Positions 25,064-34,396 of a stretch of DNA of 64,000 nucleotides are shown piece by piece. Made by a program: the position numbers and the translations under genes. The notes beneath the pieces are model-generated. The model searched no databases and was not told the DNA's origin. It was given only the letters and a program-made list of their open reading frames with translations. How positions within the stretch are numbered: position 1 is the first letter of the stretch; each line of letters begins with the position of its first letter. Source of the stretch: an uncultured Dehalococcoidia bacterium (GTDB taxonomy: Bacteria; Chloroflexota; Dehalococcoidia; Lucifugimonadales; CATOSD01); NCBI GenBank assembly GCA_951812395.1, contig CATOSD010000002.1, forward strand, positions 920,442 to 984,441. Reading direction: 5' to 3'.

Positions 25064-26581
25064 ATGAGTAACAACTTCTTGCTGTTAGTGCCTGAATTCC
25101 TGGTGACGGGACTGGCGTTTGCCGTCCTTAGCCTGGACTTCGTGCTGCGCCGTGAGCGCAAGCACCTGCTCGGGTACGTGTCGGCGATTGGCCTCGTCGT
25201 GATACTCGCGGTGGCGCTTGCACAGCTCTGGTCGACGAAGGATGAACTGTACGACGGCCTGCTGGTCGTGGACGGTTACGCGCTCTTCTTCAAGGGATTC
25301 TTCCTGGCGCTGGGCGCGGTGGTGATCCTGGCCTCTGTCGAGTACGTCCGCCGTCACCTCGACCACCCGGGAGAATACTACGGCATTGTGCTGTTCAGCG
25401 TTGTCGCCATGATGCTGCTGGCGATGTCGGGAGAGCTGCTCACGGCCTACATTGCGCTTGAGTTGCTCAGCTTCTCGCTGTATGTGCTGGTCTCCTACGA
25501 TCGCTACAATCCCAAGTCCAACGAAGGGGGCACCAAGTACATACTGCTGGGAGCGCTGTCGTCGGCCCTGCTGCTGTACGGCATAAGCCAGGTGTACGGC
25601 CTGCTGGGAACGACCAGTTTCGAGGGGATCAGCGAGGCGCTTGCGGCGTCGCCGGATCTCAGCCCGGGTGTGCTGGTGGGCCTCACGTTAATAGTCGCGG
25701 GCCTCGGTTTCAAGGTTGCCGCAGTGCCATTCCACATGTGGGCTCCGGACGCCTACGAGGGCGCGCCCATACCCATAACGGCCTACCTCGCGGTGGGATC
25801 GAAGGCCGCCGCGTTCGCCTTGGCTTTGAGGCTGTTCGTCGAGGCTCTGATGCCGGCAGCCGCGGACTGGCAGACGATTATCGTTGTGATGGCGGCGCTG
25901 ACGATGGTGCTGGGCAACCTCGTCGCGTTGGCTCAGAGCAACATCAAGCGGCTGCTGGCCTACTCCAGCATAGGCCACGTGGGCTACCTGCTCATGGGCA
26001 TCGCGGCGCTCGCGGCGGTGGACGGCGACGGCCGAGTGTCGACGACGCTGTCGCACCTGGCGTCCAACGGGATCATGCTGCACCTTGTGGCCTACGCCAT
26101 CACGAACATGGCCGCCTTCCTGGCGATTAGCGCCGTGTACAACGTGACTCGAAGCGAGGAGATAGCCGGACTTGCCGGGCTGTCCAGGCGCTCGCCCGCC
26201 GTGGCAATGGTGCTGGCAGTAGCGCTGTTCTCGCTCGCCGGGCTGCCGATATTCGCCGGATTCGCCAGCAAGTTCTACCTCTTCAACGCGGCGGCCGCAC
26301 AGGGGCTGCTCTGGCTCGCGGGACTCGCCATATTCGCCAGCGTCATTTCGCTCTACTACTACCTGTCCATAGTGCGCCAGATGTACATCGAGCGCGCTGA
26401 AGACCCGTCGCCCATCCGTGTGCCGCTCCTGACGCTGTGGGTGCTGGGAGCGTTGTTCGTGGGCATGATAGCCGTGGGAGTCTATCCCGCGCCGGTGATG
26501 GAGGCGATACAGCACGCCAGCGACGCGCTGCTCGCCCAGGATGTATTCGCGCAGGTGGCGAAGGCGACCGGAATGGAGTAA
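25064..26581 (+). CDS. nuoN: NADH-quinone oxidoreductase subunit N
   Basis: A 505-residue antiporter-like subunit with about 14 segments. ALELLSFSLYVLVSYDR and FKVAAVPFHMWAPDAYEGAP are diagnostic. GGGAG lies upstream of the ATG. It is the last gene of the operon, and no nuoE, nuoF or nuoG follows. A PIG-L gene starts 131 bp downstream with its own ribosome binding site. Confidence 0.95.
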   Translation: MSNNFLLLVPEFLVTGLAFAVLSLDFVLRRERKHLLGYVSAIGLVVILAVALAQLWSTKDELYDGLLVVDGYALFFKGFFLALGAVVILASVEYVRRHLDHPGEYYGIVLFSVVAMMLLAMSGELLTAYIALELLSFSLYVLVSYDRYNPKSNEGGTKYILLGALSSALLLYGISQVYGLLGTTSFEGISEALAASPDLSPGVLVGLTLIVAGLGFKVAAVPFHMWAPDAYEGAPIPITAYLAVGSKAAAFALALRLFVEALMPAAADWQTIIVVMAALTMVLGNLVALAQSNIKRLLAYSSIGHVGYLLMGIAALAAVDGDGRVSTTLSHLASNGIMLHLVAYAITNMAAFLAISAVYNVTRSEEIAGLAGLSRRSPAVAMVLAVALFSLAGLPIFAGFASKFYLFNAAAAQGLLWLAGLAIFASVISLYYYLSIVRQMYIERAEDPSPIRVPLLTLWVLGALFVGMIAVGVYPAPVMEAIQHASDALLAQDVFAQVAKATGME

Positions 26582-26712
26582 GCGGCGGGAAGCAGAAACA
26601 GACCGGATAGGAGTTAGCACAATACCGATTGGGCAATTCACGGCGTGCCGCCTGGGTCTCGCCAGCGGCCCGCACGTGGATGGATTCGCCAGTCTTGACC
26701 CAGGGAGGATAG

Positions 26713-27447
26713 ATGAACCGGAACAATGATAACGATTTCACCCGCGGCATGGTGGTGGTCGCGCACGCCGACGATGCGGAGTTCGGCTGCTCGGGCACCG
26801 TTGCCAAGTTGTGCGCCGAGGGATGGGATATGGTCTACGTGCTCTGCACCGACGGCAGCAAGGGCACGAGCGACCGCGAGTTCGATCCCGACGAGCTTGC
26901 CCGCGTGAGGCAGCTGGAGCAGATAAACGCCGGCAAGGTGCTGGGCCTGAAGGACGTAGTCTTCTTGGGGTACGAGGACAGCATGCTGCAGCCCACACTG
27001 GAGCTGCGGCGTGATATAGCCCGAGAGATACGTCGCCATAAGCCGGACGTGGTTATATGCCAGTATCCTATGAGAACGCTGGATGGCTACTGGGGCGTCG
27101 GGCATCCCGACCACATGGCCGCAGGGGAGGCGACGCTAGCGGCGATCTTCCCCACGGCGCGGGACCATCTCACGTTCCCTGAGCTGCTGGAGGGCGGTTT
27201 CGAGCCTCACAAGGTGGGCGAGGTGTGGATCAACGGCCACCCCGAGCCGGACCTGTGGATCGACGTGACCGACTACATGGATACGTCGATAGAGGCCATC
27301 GTCGCGCACGAGTCCCAGATAGGCGAGATTCGCGACGGTACCGTGGAGCGCATGGGGGAGCGTCTGCGCCAGTGGCGGCGAGAGCACGCCAAGGGCAAGG
27401 GGATGCAGTACGCGGAGACGTTCAAGCGCATCTCCTTCCGGCGGTAG
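26713..27447 (+). CDS. PIG-L family zinc-dependent deacetylase
   Basis: A 244-residue LmbE-like protein. The zinc and catalytic motif VVAHADDAEFGCSG (AHxDDxE) is at the N-terminus and GVGHPDHMAAGE supplies the later metal histidine. GGGAGGA precedes the ATG. The family deacetylates N-acetylglucosaminyl compounds such as those of mycothiol or bacillithiol synthesis and other sugar conjugates. No thiol-cofactor genes are adjacent, so the substrate is open. Confidence 0.9.
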   Translation: MNRNNDNDFTRGMVVVAHADDAEFGCSGTVAKLCAEGWDMVYVLCTDGSKGTSDREFDPDELARVRQLEQINAGKVLGLKDVVFLGYEDSMLQPTLELRRDIAREIRRHKPDVVICQYPMRTLDGYWGVGHPDHMAAGEATLAAIFPTARDHLTFPELLEGGFEPHKVGEVWINGHPEPDLWIDVTDYMDTSIEAIVAHESQIGEIRDGTVERMGERLRQWRREHAKGKGMQYAETFKRISFRR

Positions 27448-27524
27448 CCTCCATCCGGCGTGCCGGGGGGAAATGGAGCCTCCTAGGGTGTGGAGATAGA
27501 ACGGTGGCGGCCGGAACGGTCCCC

Positions 27525-28859
27525 CTACCCGCCCCGGCGGGCCGCCTCGCGGCGTACGCGGCGTACGCCGCCCATGTCCGAGCCTTCGAGCGGGGTGTCG
27601 CCTATCACCAACTCGCGCTCCAGCTCCGAGTAGGCAGCGTCCGTTACGCCCAGCAGCTCGCGCAGCACGTGGGAGTTGTGCTCGCCGAGGCCGGGCGCCG
27701 GTTCGTGTCTCGGCTCCCCCTGGCCTGACAGCTTCCACATCGGGCCGCTGAGCAAGTACGTGCCGGCCTCTGGATGCGTGACCTGTTGGAAGTAGTCTCG
27801 GGCTTGCAGATGCGGGTCGTCGTATGCGTCCGCGCCGCAATCGAGCACTGGTCCGGCGGGAACCCCGGCAACCTGAAGCCGACGTGTCACCTCGTAGCGG
27901 TCGAGTCCGCTTGTCCAGCGCGCAACAGCGCCGTCCAACTCGTCGCAGTTGCTCAGCCGGGCGTCCAGCCGGGCGAAACGCGGGTCGTCGGCCAGATCCG
28001 GCGAGTCCATCGCGGCGCACGCCGCCCGCCACTCGCTGTCAGATCGGACGGCGATGGCAACCCACCTGTCCTCTCCCTGGCACGGGTACACGCCGTGGGG
28101 AGCCATATCCGGGTGACGGTTGCCGCGGCGCGCCCTCTGGCGGCCGGTCATGCCGTACTCCAGCACAGCCTCTCCCATGTGGGGGATGAACGCCTCAGCC
28201 TGGGCCATGTCGATGAACTGTCCCTGACCGGTCCGGTTGCGCCGGTGAAGAGCCGCGCAGACGGCGAATGCCGCGGTAGCGCCGCCGACCGCGTCCGGGT
28301 GGTGCACGGGTGACAGCGTGGAAAGGTCCTCGTCGGGGTAGCCGCGAAGCGCTGAATGCCCGGATAGCGCGTCGATAGTCATGCCCATGCTGCGATAGCG
28401 GCGATAGGGGCCGGTGTTGCCAAAGCCCGGCATGAGCAGCATCACGATGTCCGGCTTCACTCGCCTCAGAGTCTCGTAATCGAGGCCAAACTTCTCGGTC
28501 AAGACGCCATAGGCGTAGTTCGACACGACCACGTCGCTCACGCTCACCAGCTCCTTGAACGCCTCCGCGCCCAGGGGCGTTCCCAAGTCCAGCGTCAGTC
28601 CGGCCTTGTTGCGGTTGAGCCCGTTGAAGTTGGCGCTGCGATTCCAGGGCCGCTCTCCGGGGTCGGAGTCGGGATAGCCGGCAGAGCCCGCGGGCGGCCT
28701 GACAGGCCCGCGAGCAATGCGCTGCAGGGACTCGACCTTGATGACCTCCGCGCCCAGGTCGCCCATCAACACTCCGCAGAAGGGCCCGGCCCAGATCTCA
28801 GCCAGTTCGAGCGAGCGCACACCCTCGAGGGGCAGACTGGTTTTGGTGTTTCCCATCAT
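27525..28859 (-). CDS. Class III CoA-transferase (CaiB/BaiF) 1
   Basis: A 444-residue protein. LELAEIWAGPFCGVLMGDLGAEVIKVE is the family N-terminus and NRNKAGLTLDL is the next hallmark. GQGQFIDMAQAEAF covers the active-site carboxylate region, with Glu at the position of the catalytic Asp of formyl-CoA transferase. The start at ATG 28859 overlaps the stop of the next gene upstream, which argues for one operon. Class III enzymes move CoA between carboxylic acids; the acids are unknown. Confidence 0.85.
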   Translation of the reverse strand: MMGNTKTSLPLEGVRSLELAEIWAGPFCGVLMGDLGAEVIKVESLQRIARGPVRPPAGSAGYPDSDPGERPWNRSANFNGLNRNKAGLTLDLGTPLGAEAFKELVSVSDVVVSNYAYGVLTEKFGLDYETLRRVKPDIVMLLMPGFGNTGPYRRYRSMGMTIDALSGHSALRGYPDEDLSTLSPVHHPDAVGGATAAFAVCAALHRRNRTGQGQFIDMAQAEAFIPHMGEAVLEYGMTGRQRARRGNRHPDMAPHGVYPCQGEDRWVAIAVRSDSEWRAACAAMDSPDLADDPRFARLDARLSNCDELDGAVARWTSGLDRYEVTRRLQVAGVPAGPVLDCGADAYDDPHLQARDYFQQVTHPEAGTYLLSGPMWKLSGQGEPRHEPAPGLGEHNSHVLRELLGVTDAAYSELERELVIGDTPLEGSDMGGVRRVRREAARRGG

Positions 28860-28863
28860 GGCG

Positions 28864-30090
28864 TCAGATGACCTCGCGCCGCCGAAGCCCGGCGATTGTG
28901 GGGGCGTCCAGGCCCAGTACTTGTCCGAGCACTTCCTCGTTATGCTGTCCAAGGGTGGGCGCCGGACACGGTTGGTCTACTGGCAAGCCGTCAAGCTTAA
29001 ATGGCGAGCCGCTGTATGTAAGCTCGCCGGCCAGGGGATGCTCTATCCGCTGGAAGTACTGCCGCGCATTCAGGTGCTCGTTAGTCAACACTTCGCCGGT
29101 GACCAGAACCGGACCGCCGGGAATGCCCTCGCGCTGTGTTGCCTCGAACACCTCCTCCCTGGTGTGGGCGTCCAGCCAGTCCTGGAACCTGCCAAGTAGC
29201 TCGTAGTGGTACGGTTCGCGCTCGCGGGGAGTCGCGAAGCGAGGGTCATCGATCAGTTCGGGCGCGTCGATCATGCGCGTGAAGTAGGGCCACATCCTGG
29301 GGCCCAGCGGTAGGAAACTGAAGTAGCCGTCTTTACATCGAAAGGTGCCGACGGCGAACGTCTCGCGCGTGCCCGCCACCGGTTCGTGCGGGGTTGTGCG
29401 GCGGTCGACCTCGCCATCGTAGACGAAGGGAGCGCGTCGCCCGATCTGGTGCGGATGGCCGGCGAAGCACTCCATGATCGATATGTCGATCCACCTGCCC
29501 TGCCCCGTCAGGCCTGCGCCTACGCAAGCAGCCGTAGTGGCGGCCGCGGCGGAAGTGCCCGCGAAGTACTGGGCAATTTCGCCTCCGTACATCAACGGCT
29601 CGCGGTCTGGGAGTCCCTCACGGAACATCCCGCCTCCCAGCGCGAATACGGTCAGCTCGGTATACTCGTGCTGGCTGTAGGGCCCGGTCTGGCCGAACGG
29701 GGTAACCGACGTCAGAACCAGGCTGGGCCTGGCTCGGCTGAGGGTCTCGTAGCCCGCGCCTCGAGACTCCAGGTGGCCGGGCGAACCGCTTTCGACCACC
29801 ACGTCGCTCTCGGAGGCGAGGCGCAGGAACAGGTTGCGGCCCTCGTCGCTATCCAAGTCGAGCGTGATGCCCTTCTTGTTGGTGTTGAGGTGAAGGAACA
29901 GCGCGCTGCCCTCGATGCGGGGGGCGTCAGGGGCGAACGGGCCGTGGCGCCTACTCTCGTCGCCGGTGCGGGGCGGCTCGACCTTGATGACCTCCGCGCC
30001 GTACTCGGCGAGCAGTTTGCCGCAGTATGGCCCGGCGACGCCCTGAGAGGCGTCCAGCACTCGCAATCCGTCCAGGGCCAGTATGGGCAT
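28864..30090 (-). CDS. Class III CoA-transferase (CaiB/BaiF) 2
   Basis: A 408-residue protein starting MPILALDGLRVLDASQGVAGPYCGKLLAEYGAEVIKVEPP; the ATG at 30090 gives the normal N-terminus, while an upstream in-frame start would add an Arg/Ala-rich tail. NTNKKGITLDL and GQGRWIDISIMECF are the other hallmarks. Its stop lies 5 bp before the start of CoA-transferase 1. It is likely the first gene of a two-gene unit. No dehydrogenase or hydratase is adjacent to hint at the substrate. Confidence 0.82.
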   Translation of the reverse strand: MPILALDGLRVLDASQGVAGPYCGKLLAEYGAEVIKVEPPRTGDESRRHGPFAPDAPRIEGSALFLHLNTNKKGITLDLDSDEGRNLFLRLASESDVVVESGSPGHLESRGAGYETLSRARPSLVLTSVTPFGQTGPYSQHEYTELTVFALGGGMFREGLPDREPLMYGGEIAQYFAGTSAAAATTAACVGAGLTGQGRWIDISIMECFAGHPHQIGRRAPFVYDGEVDRRTTPHEPVAGTRETFAVGTFRCKDGYFSFLPLGPRMWPYFTRMIDAPELIDDPRFATPREREPYHYELLGRFQDWLDAHTREEVFEATQREGIPGGPVLVTGEVLTNEHLNARQYFQRIEHPLAGELTYSGSPFKLDGLPVDQPCPAPTLGQHNEEVLGQVLGLDAPTIAGLRRREVI

Positions 30091-30194
30091 GGCGACCAAT
30101 CCACGCGCGCCGCGCGCAGTCGCTCGCGCCCGGTGCGCGGCGTGGCGTCGGCGGGTTGCGGGCCATGTTACCACAGAGGCGCCGGGAAGCGCGC

Positions 30195-30560
30195 CTAGTC
30201 GTCGAACATCTCGGTCTGGCTGTCGGGCGCGGTGAGCGAGATGTGGGCGAAGTCGGAGTCGGCGGTCGCGCCGTGCCAGTGCTTCTCCCCGGCCGGGATG
30301 AGCGCAGTGTCCCCTTCGGTGACCTCCACCTCGTCGGACTCGTTGGCCACGATGCCCGTGCCGCTGGTGACGTACAGGATCTGGTCGCTGGTGTGGGTGT
30401 GGAACTTGTTACGGGCGCCGGCCGCAAAGCTGACGAGGTTGAAGCTGAACCACTCGCTGTCGCCGCTCACTATGGACTGGCCGGTGACCTTGCCTCCCAG
30501 GAACAGCGGCGCGTCGGTGCGGTCCTGTTCGGGCCCTGAACCGTTTCTGATGATCTTCAT
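30195..30560 (-). CDS. Cupin-domain protein
   Basis: A 121-residue single cupin. KFHTHTSDQILYVTSGTG is motif 1 (His-His-Glu-like set with Q in place of E) and PAGEKHWHGA is motif 2. GGAGG lies 9 nt before the ATG. It binds a metal and may act as a small dioxygenase, isomerase or sensor. It lies between CoA-transferases and could serve the same pathway. Confidence 0.85.
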   Translation of the reverse strand: MKIIRNGSGPEQDRTDAPLFLGGKVTGQSIVSGDSEWFSFNLVSFAAGARNKFHTHTSDQILYVTSGTGIVANESDEVEVTEGDTALIPAGEKHWHGATADSDFAHISLTAPDSQTEMFDD

Positions 30561-30611
30561 GCCTGTGTCCTCCTTCTGTATTCCGATTGAGTAGACGATA
30601 AATCAGCGAGC

Positions 30612-30635
30612 GGGCGGTTCGCGAACCGCCCCTAC
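30612..30635. repeat. Dispersed palindrome GGCGGTTCGCGAACCGCC, copy 2
   Basis: GGGCGGTTCGCGAACCGCCC followed by CTAC is a perfect 20-bp palindrome at the 3' end of CoA-transferase 3. Sister copies lie at 6231 (variant), 39437 and 51747. It can fold into a strong hairpin in RNA. Confidence 0.85.
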
Positions 30636-31993
30636 GTGTCGGTGGCGGCCACTCCGTAGTGCTTACGCACGCGGCGCTTGTGGTCGGGGTCGTGCGCCAG
30701 GATGCGGCCTTGGCGGGCCTGCTCCTCGACCGGGACCGGCGGAGTTGGCGATGGTCGCGTTGGTTCGTTGCCGATTGCGCCTTCCGATTCCATCGCCGAC
30801 AGGTCCGCGCCGCACATACCCAGTACTTCCTTGAGCACGTAGCTGTTGTGTTCGCCCAGCAGCGGCGCCGCATGGCGCGGCACGGCGGGCGCGCCAGCGA
30901 ACTTCCACGGCCGGCTCGAGTAAGGCAGCGGGGGCATGTCCGCCTCCGGGTGGTGCTCGAGGACCTCGTAAAAGGCCCTCGACGTGAGATGCGGGTCGAA
31001 GAGCAACTCGGCGTTGTTCAGCACGGCTCCGGCGGGCACACCCACCTCCTGCAGTCGGTCGGCCAGTTCACGGTGTCCCCATCCGCGCGTTAGCGCAGCC
31101 AGCGCCTCGTCCAGCCCGACCCGGCGCCGCCAGCGCGAGGCGGCGTCTGTGTAACGTTCGTCGCCGCGCAATGCGTCGGCGTCGAGCACGCCGCAGAGGG
31201 CTGCCCACTCCTCGTCTGTGGAGACGGCGATTGCAACCCAGGCGTCGAGACCATCGCACGGGTAGATGCCATGCGGCGCCATGTACCTGTGCCGGTTGCC
31301 GATTCGGCGGGTTATTCTGCCGTTCACCGTGTAGTCCATCAGGGTCTCGGGCGCCGTAGCGCTGGCGGCCTGGGCCTGTGACACGTCCACGAACTGACCC
31401 CTGCCGGTGCGCGCCCGGTGCGCCAGCGCGGCGACTATCGCGAACACGGTGTGTTCGGCGGCGGTGTAGTCGGTATAGGGCATCTCGGCCAGCTCCGGCG
31501 GTCCGTCCTCGTACCCCGTTGAGTGGCAAAGGCCCGACGCCGCTTCCGTGGTTGGGCCGATGGCTCCGAAAGCGGACCACGGTCCGGTGAAGCCGTAGCC
31601 GGTCGACGATACGAAGACTATGTCGGGCCTCAGAGCGCGCAGGTCGTCGTACTCCAGGCTGAAGTTGCGCATCACGCGGGGGGTGAAGTTCTCGATGAAC
31701 ACGTCGCTCGCCGCGATCAGATCGCGCAGCGTGTCCAGCGCGCCGGGCTTCGACAGGTCGAGGGTGACCCCCAGCTTGTTACGGTTCTGCTCGTAGAAGT
31801 TAGCGCCCCGGTTCCAGTACGCCTCGCCAGGGTCGTTGTCGTAGAAGGCGGAGGCGCGGTAGCCCTCCAGGCGTGCGTGCGACTCCACCCTGATAACCTG
31901 CGCGCCCATGTCGGCCAGCATTTTGGCGGCGTGCGGCACGGCGATGAGCTGGCCCATCTCCAGTACGCGCACGCTCTGAAGCGGAAGAGGCAT
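30632..31993 (-). CDS. Class III CoA-transferase (CaiB/BaiF) 3, atypical active-site residue
   Basis: A 453-residue protein with LEMGQLIAVPHAAKMLADMGAQVIRVES, NRNKLGVTLDL and GRGQFVDVSQAQAA. By alignment with its neighbours (SIQES, SIMEC, AQAEA), the position of the catalytic acid is a glutamine. If that holds, the acyl-anhydride mechanism would fail. The C-terminal about 40 residues after the core are Pro/Arg-rich. It sits 4 bp downstream of CoA-transferase 4 and so forms a pair with it; a heteromer in which only one chain is catalytic, as in BbsEF, is possible. Confidence 0.82.
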   Translation of the reverse strand: MPLPLQSVRVLEMGQLIAVPHAAKMLADMGAQVIRVESHARLEGYRASAFYDNDPGEAYWNRGANFYEQNRNKLGVTLDLSKPGALDTLRDLIAASDVFIENFTPRVMRNFSLEYDDLRALRPDIVFVSSTGYGFTGPWSAFGAIGPTTEAASGLCHSTGYEDGPPELAEMPYTDYTAAEHTVFAIVAALAHRARTGRGQFVDVSQAQAASATAPETLMDYTVNGRITRRIGNRHRYMAPHGIYPCDGLDAWVAIAVSTDEEWAALCGVLDADALRGDERYTDAASRWRRRVGLDEALAALTRGWGHRELADRLQEVGVPAGAVLNNAELLFDPHLTSRAFYEVLEHHPEADMPPLPYSSRPWKFAGAPAVPRHAAPLLGEHNSYVLKEVLGMCGADLSAMESEGAIGNEPTRPSPTPPVPVEEQARQGRILAHDPDHKRRVRKHYGVAATDT

Positions 31994-31996
31994 TGG

Positions 31997-33196
31997 CTAG
32001 ATGTCCCCGGTTGCTTTCAGGGTGACAAGGTCGTCTTGGGAGAAGCACAACCCGCCGAACACCTCGGCGTTGTGCTGGCCGAGGGTCGGCGCCGGCAACC
32101 GTGCCCGCCACGGCGTGTCGCTCATCTCGAAGGGCGCTCCAGGGTATGACGCGCTGCCCGCGACGGGGTGCTCGACGTCCGCGAAGTAGGCCCTGTGATT
32201 GTACTGCGGGTTGTCGAACACCTGGGACGGGTCCTGCACCAGGCCGAAAATGTAGCCTCGGCGCTTGTGGGCAGCGTAGAACAGTTCGTCGGCATCGTGG
32301 CGGGCAATTCCCTGCTCAACCTCTTCGCGCAGGTCGCGGGCGTTGTCCCGGCGGCCCTCCGCGGTGGTGAAGCGCTCGTCCGCCAAGGCGGGGGAGCCCA
32401 GGAACTCCGAAAGGTCAGCCCAGTCAACGCCGCCGAACACAACCGGTACGACGTAGCCGTCGCCCGCCGAAAGCGGGCCCCTCGGCATCTCGCCGGTGTA
32501 GGCCGCCGCCCTGGTCTTTATGCCGCCCTGGTAGGTGTAGACCGACGCCGTGTCCCTTAGAGCCGTGACCATAGACTCCTGGATGGAGACGTCCACGTAG
32601 TCGCCACGGCCTGTCATCAATCGCTGGAAGACCGCGATGGCCGCTGCGGACGCCGCGTTGGCGCCCGCCTTGAACTGGGCCTGGTTGTAGGCGTGAACGA
32701 GGGGCTCGCGGGCCTGGCTGCCGAAGATGTAGGCCATGCCGCCCAAGGCGTACTCGACAATCTCGGTCGCTTTGTAATCGCGGTAGGGCCCGGTCTGTCC
32801 GAAGTTGGAGACGGACACCATAATGACGTCCGGATTGACAGCACTGATAGCGTCGTAGTCGAGGCCGAGGGACGGCATGACGCGGGGGCTGAAGTTCTCG
32901 ACCACGACGTCGGCCTCCGCCGCGAGTTGCAGAGCGATTTCCCGGCCCATCCGGGACTTGAGGTTAAGGGTCACGCCGCACTTGCTGGTGTTGAGGTAGA
33001 GGAAGGGCAGGCTCATATCAGGGTTGGGCGTGTCGTGGGCGAACGGCCCCATGCGGCGTGCCGGATCACCGCAGCCTGGTCGCTCGATCTTCACGACGTC
33101 GGCGCCGAAGTCGGCGAGCAGCTTGGTGCAGTACGGCCCGGCCACGTGGTGCGTAAAGTCGAGCACGCGAACGCCTTCGAGGGCGGCCTGTTGCAT
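31997..33196 (-). CDS. Class III CoA-transferase (CaiB/BaiF) 4
   Basis: A 399-residue protein. The ATG at 33196 gives MQQAALEGVRVLDFTHHVAGP, the usual N-terminus, with GGGAGTG upstream; the frame is open further upstream without support. NTSKCGVTLNL and GRGDYVDVSIQESM are present, with Glu at the active-site position. Its 3' end lies 4 bp before CoA-transferase 3. A divergent 2-hydroxyacid dehydrogenase gene starts 180 bp away. Confidence 0.85.
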   Translation of the reverse strand: MQQAALEGVRVLDFTHHVAGPYCTKLLADFGADVVKIERPGCGDPARRMGPFAHDTPNPDMSLPFLYLNTSKCGVTLNLKSRMGREIALQLAAEADVVVENFSPRVMPSLGLDYDAISAVNPDVIMVSVSNFGQTGPYRDYKATEIVEYALGGMAYIFGSQAREPLVHAYNQAQFKAGANAASAAAIAVFQRLMTGRGDYVDVSIQESMVTALRDTASVYTYQGGIKTRAAAYTGEMPRGPLSAGDGYVVPVVFGGVDWADLSEFLGSPALADERFTTAEGRRDNARDLREEVEQGIARHDADELFYAAHKRRGYIFGLVQDPSQVFDNPQYNHRAYFADVEHPVAGSASYPGAPFEMSDTPWRARLPAPTLGQHNAEVFGGLCFSQDDLVTLKATGDI

Positions 33197-33223
33197 GGTG
33201 CGGAGCACTCCCTTGGATTGGTG

Positions 33224-33229
33224 TATAAT
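33224..33229 (+). promoter_or_regulatory. Perfect -10 box upstream of the 2-hydroxyacid dehydrogenase
   Basis: TATAAT is preceded 17 nt away by no good -35 hexamer. It lies in the 180-bp divergent gap between CoA-transferase 4 and the dehydrogenase. The predicted leader is about 140 nt. Confidence 0.4.
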
Positions 33230-33376
33230 CCGGCCCACGGCTTCGTTGTGGGAAACGGTCCCCGCGGGCCGGTTAGAGTATATCGCCCAGTTCGGCGACA
33301 CCACAAGCCGTTCAACTCTGAGTTGGGCGGCATCCCAATCAGACAGACAATGCCAAGACGTCGACAGGAGGATACG

Positions 33377-34354
33377 ATGAGCGCGAAGGTAGTGCTGCTT
33401 TCTCCCGGCAGCGGGGAGCAGATTGAGGCGTTTCGCGGGCTGGCGCCGGAGGGCGTCGAGATCGGTTGGGTGGACTCGTCGCTGCCAATCGACGAGCAGG
33501 CGGAACAGATGCGCGACACCGTCGCGGTGATCGCCATACCCTCGGTGTTTCCGGTGGAGTTGGCCCGGGCCTGCCCAAGTCTGCGGCTGGTGCAGACGGT
33601 CAGCGCGGGCACCAACATGATGGACCTGCAGGCGCTTGGCGAGCTGGGAGTGAAGGTGGCCAACAACGGCGGGGGCAACGCCGTGGCGGTAGCCGAGCAC
33701 ACAATCACGCTCATGGTCAGCGTTTACCGGAAGCTGCAGCTACAACTCCAGTACGTGAGGGAGCGCAGGTGGGCCGGCGACATTCGCGAGAGCTGGTTCG
33801 ACGACGCCTATGAGTTGACGGACAAGACCGTCGGCATCATCGGGTTCGGGCGTATCGGGCAGCGGGTGGCGCGGCGGCTGCAGGGCTGGGAGTGCGAGCT
33901 GATTTACAGTGACGTGGTCAACTTTCCGGCGGAGCTCGAGCAGGAGTTGAACGTGCGCCGCGTCGAGAGGGACGAGCTGCTGCGGGAGTCGGACATCGTG
34001 ACGCTGCACGTGCCGTTGAACCGGCACACGCGGGCGATGCTGAGCGACCGCGAGTTCGACATGATGCGCGAGAATGCGGTGCTGATAAACGCCTGCCGCG
34101 GGCCGGTGGTGGACGAGGCGGCGCTCATCAGGGCGATGCAGCAGGGGAAGATCGCGGGCGCGGGGCTGGACGTGCTGGAGGAGGAGCCGACGAGCCCGGA
34201 CAATCCGCTGCTGGACATGGACAGGGTGCTGGTGACGCCGCACCTGGCGGGGTTCGGGCAGGAGGCGTCGGCAAAGAGCCGGGCGTTCGCGGTGCGGAAC
34301 ACCACGAGTGTAGCCGCGGGGGCAGAGCCGGACTCGGTGGTGCTGCCGGAGTAG
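33377..34354 (+). CDS. D-isomer-specific 2-hydroxyacid dehydrogenase
   Basis: A 325-residue protein starting at an ATG 7 nt after AGGAGG. The NAD motif GFGRIGQR, the catalytic Arg in NACRGPVVDE, the acid in EEEP and the His in TPHLAG are all present. The family reduces 2-oxoacids to D-2-hydroxyacids. The N-terminal substrate domain is not specific enough to name the substrate. It faces the CoA-transferase genes divergently. Confidence 0.88.
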   Translation: MSAKVVLLSPGSGEQIEAFRGLAPEGVEIGWVDSSLPIDEQAEQMRDTVAVIAIPSVFPVELARACPSLRLVQTVSAGTNMMDLQALGELGVKVANNGGGNAVAVAEHTITLMVSVYRKLQLQLQYVRERRWAGDIRESWFDDAYELTDKTVGIIGFGRIGQRVARRLQGWECELIYSDVVNFPAELEQELNVRRVERDELLRESDIVTLHVPLNRHTRAMLSDREFDMMRENAVLINACRGPVVDEAALIRAMQQGKIAGAGLDVLEEEPTSPDNPLLDMDRVLVTPHLAGFGQEASAKSRAFAVRNTTSVAAGAEPDSVVLPE

Positions 34355-34396
34355 GGAGCGCGAGACGGTGGGCGCCGGCAGGGGTTGCGGGACCTC

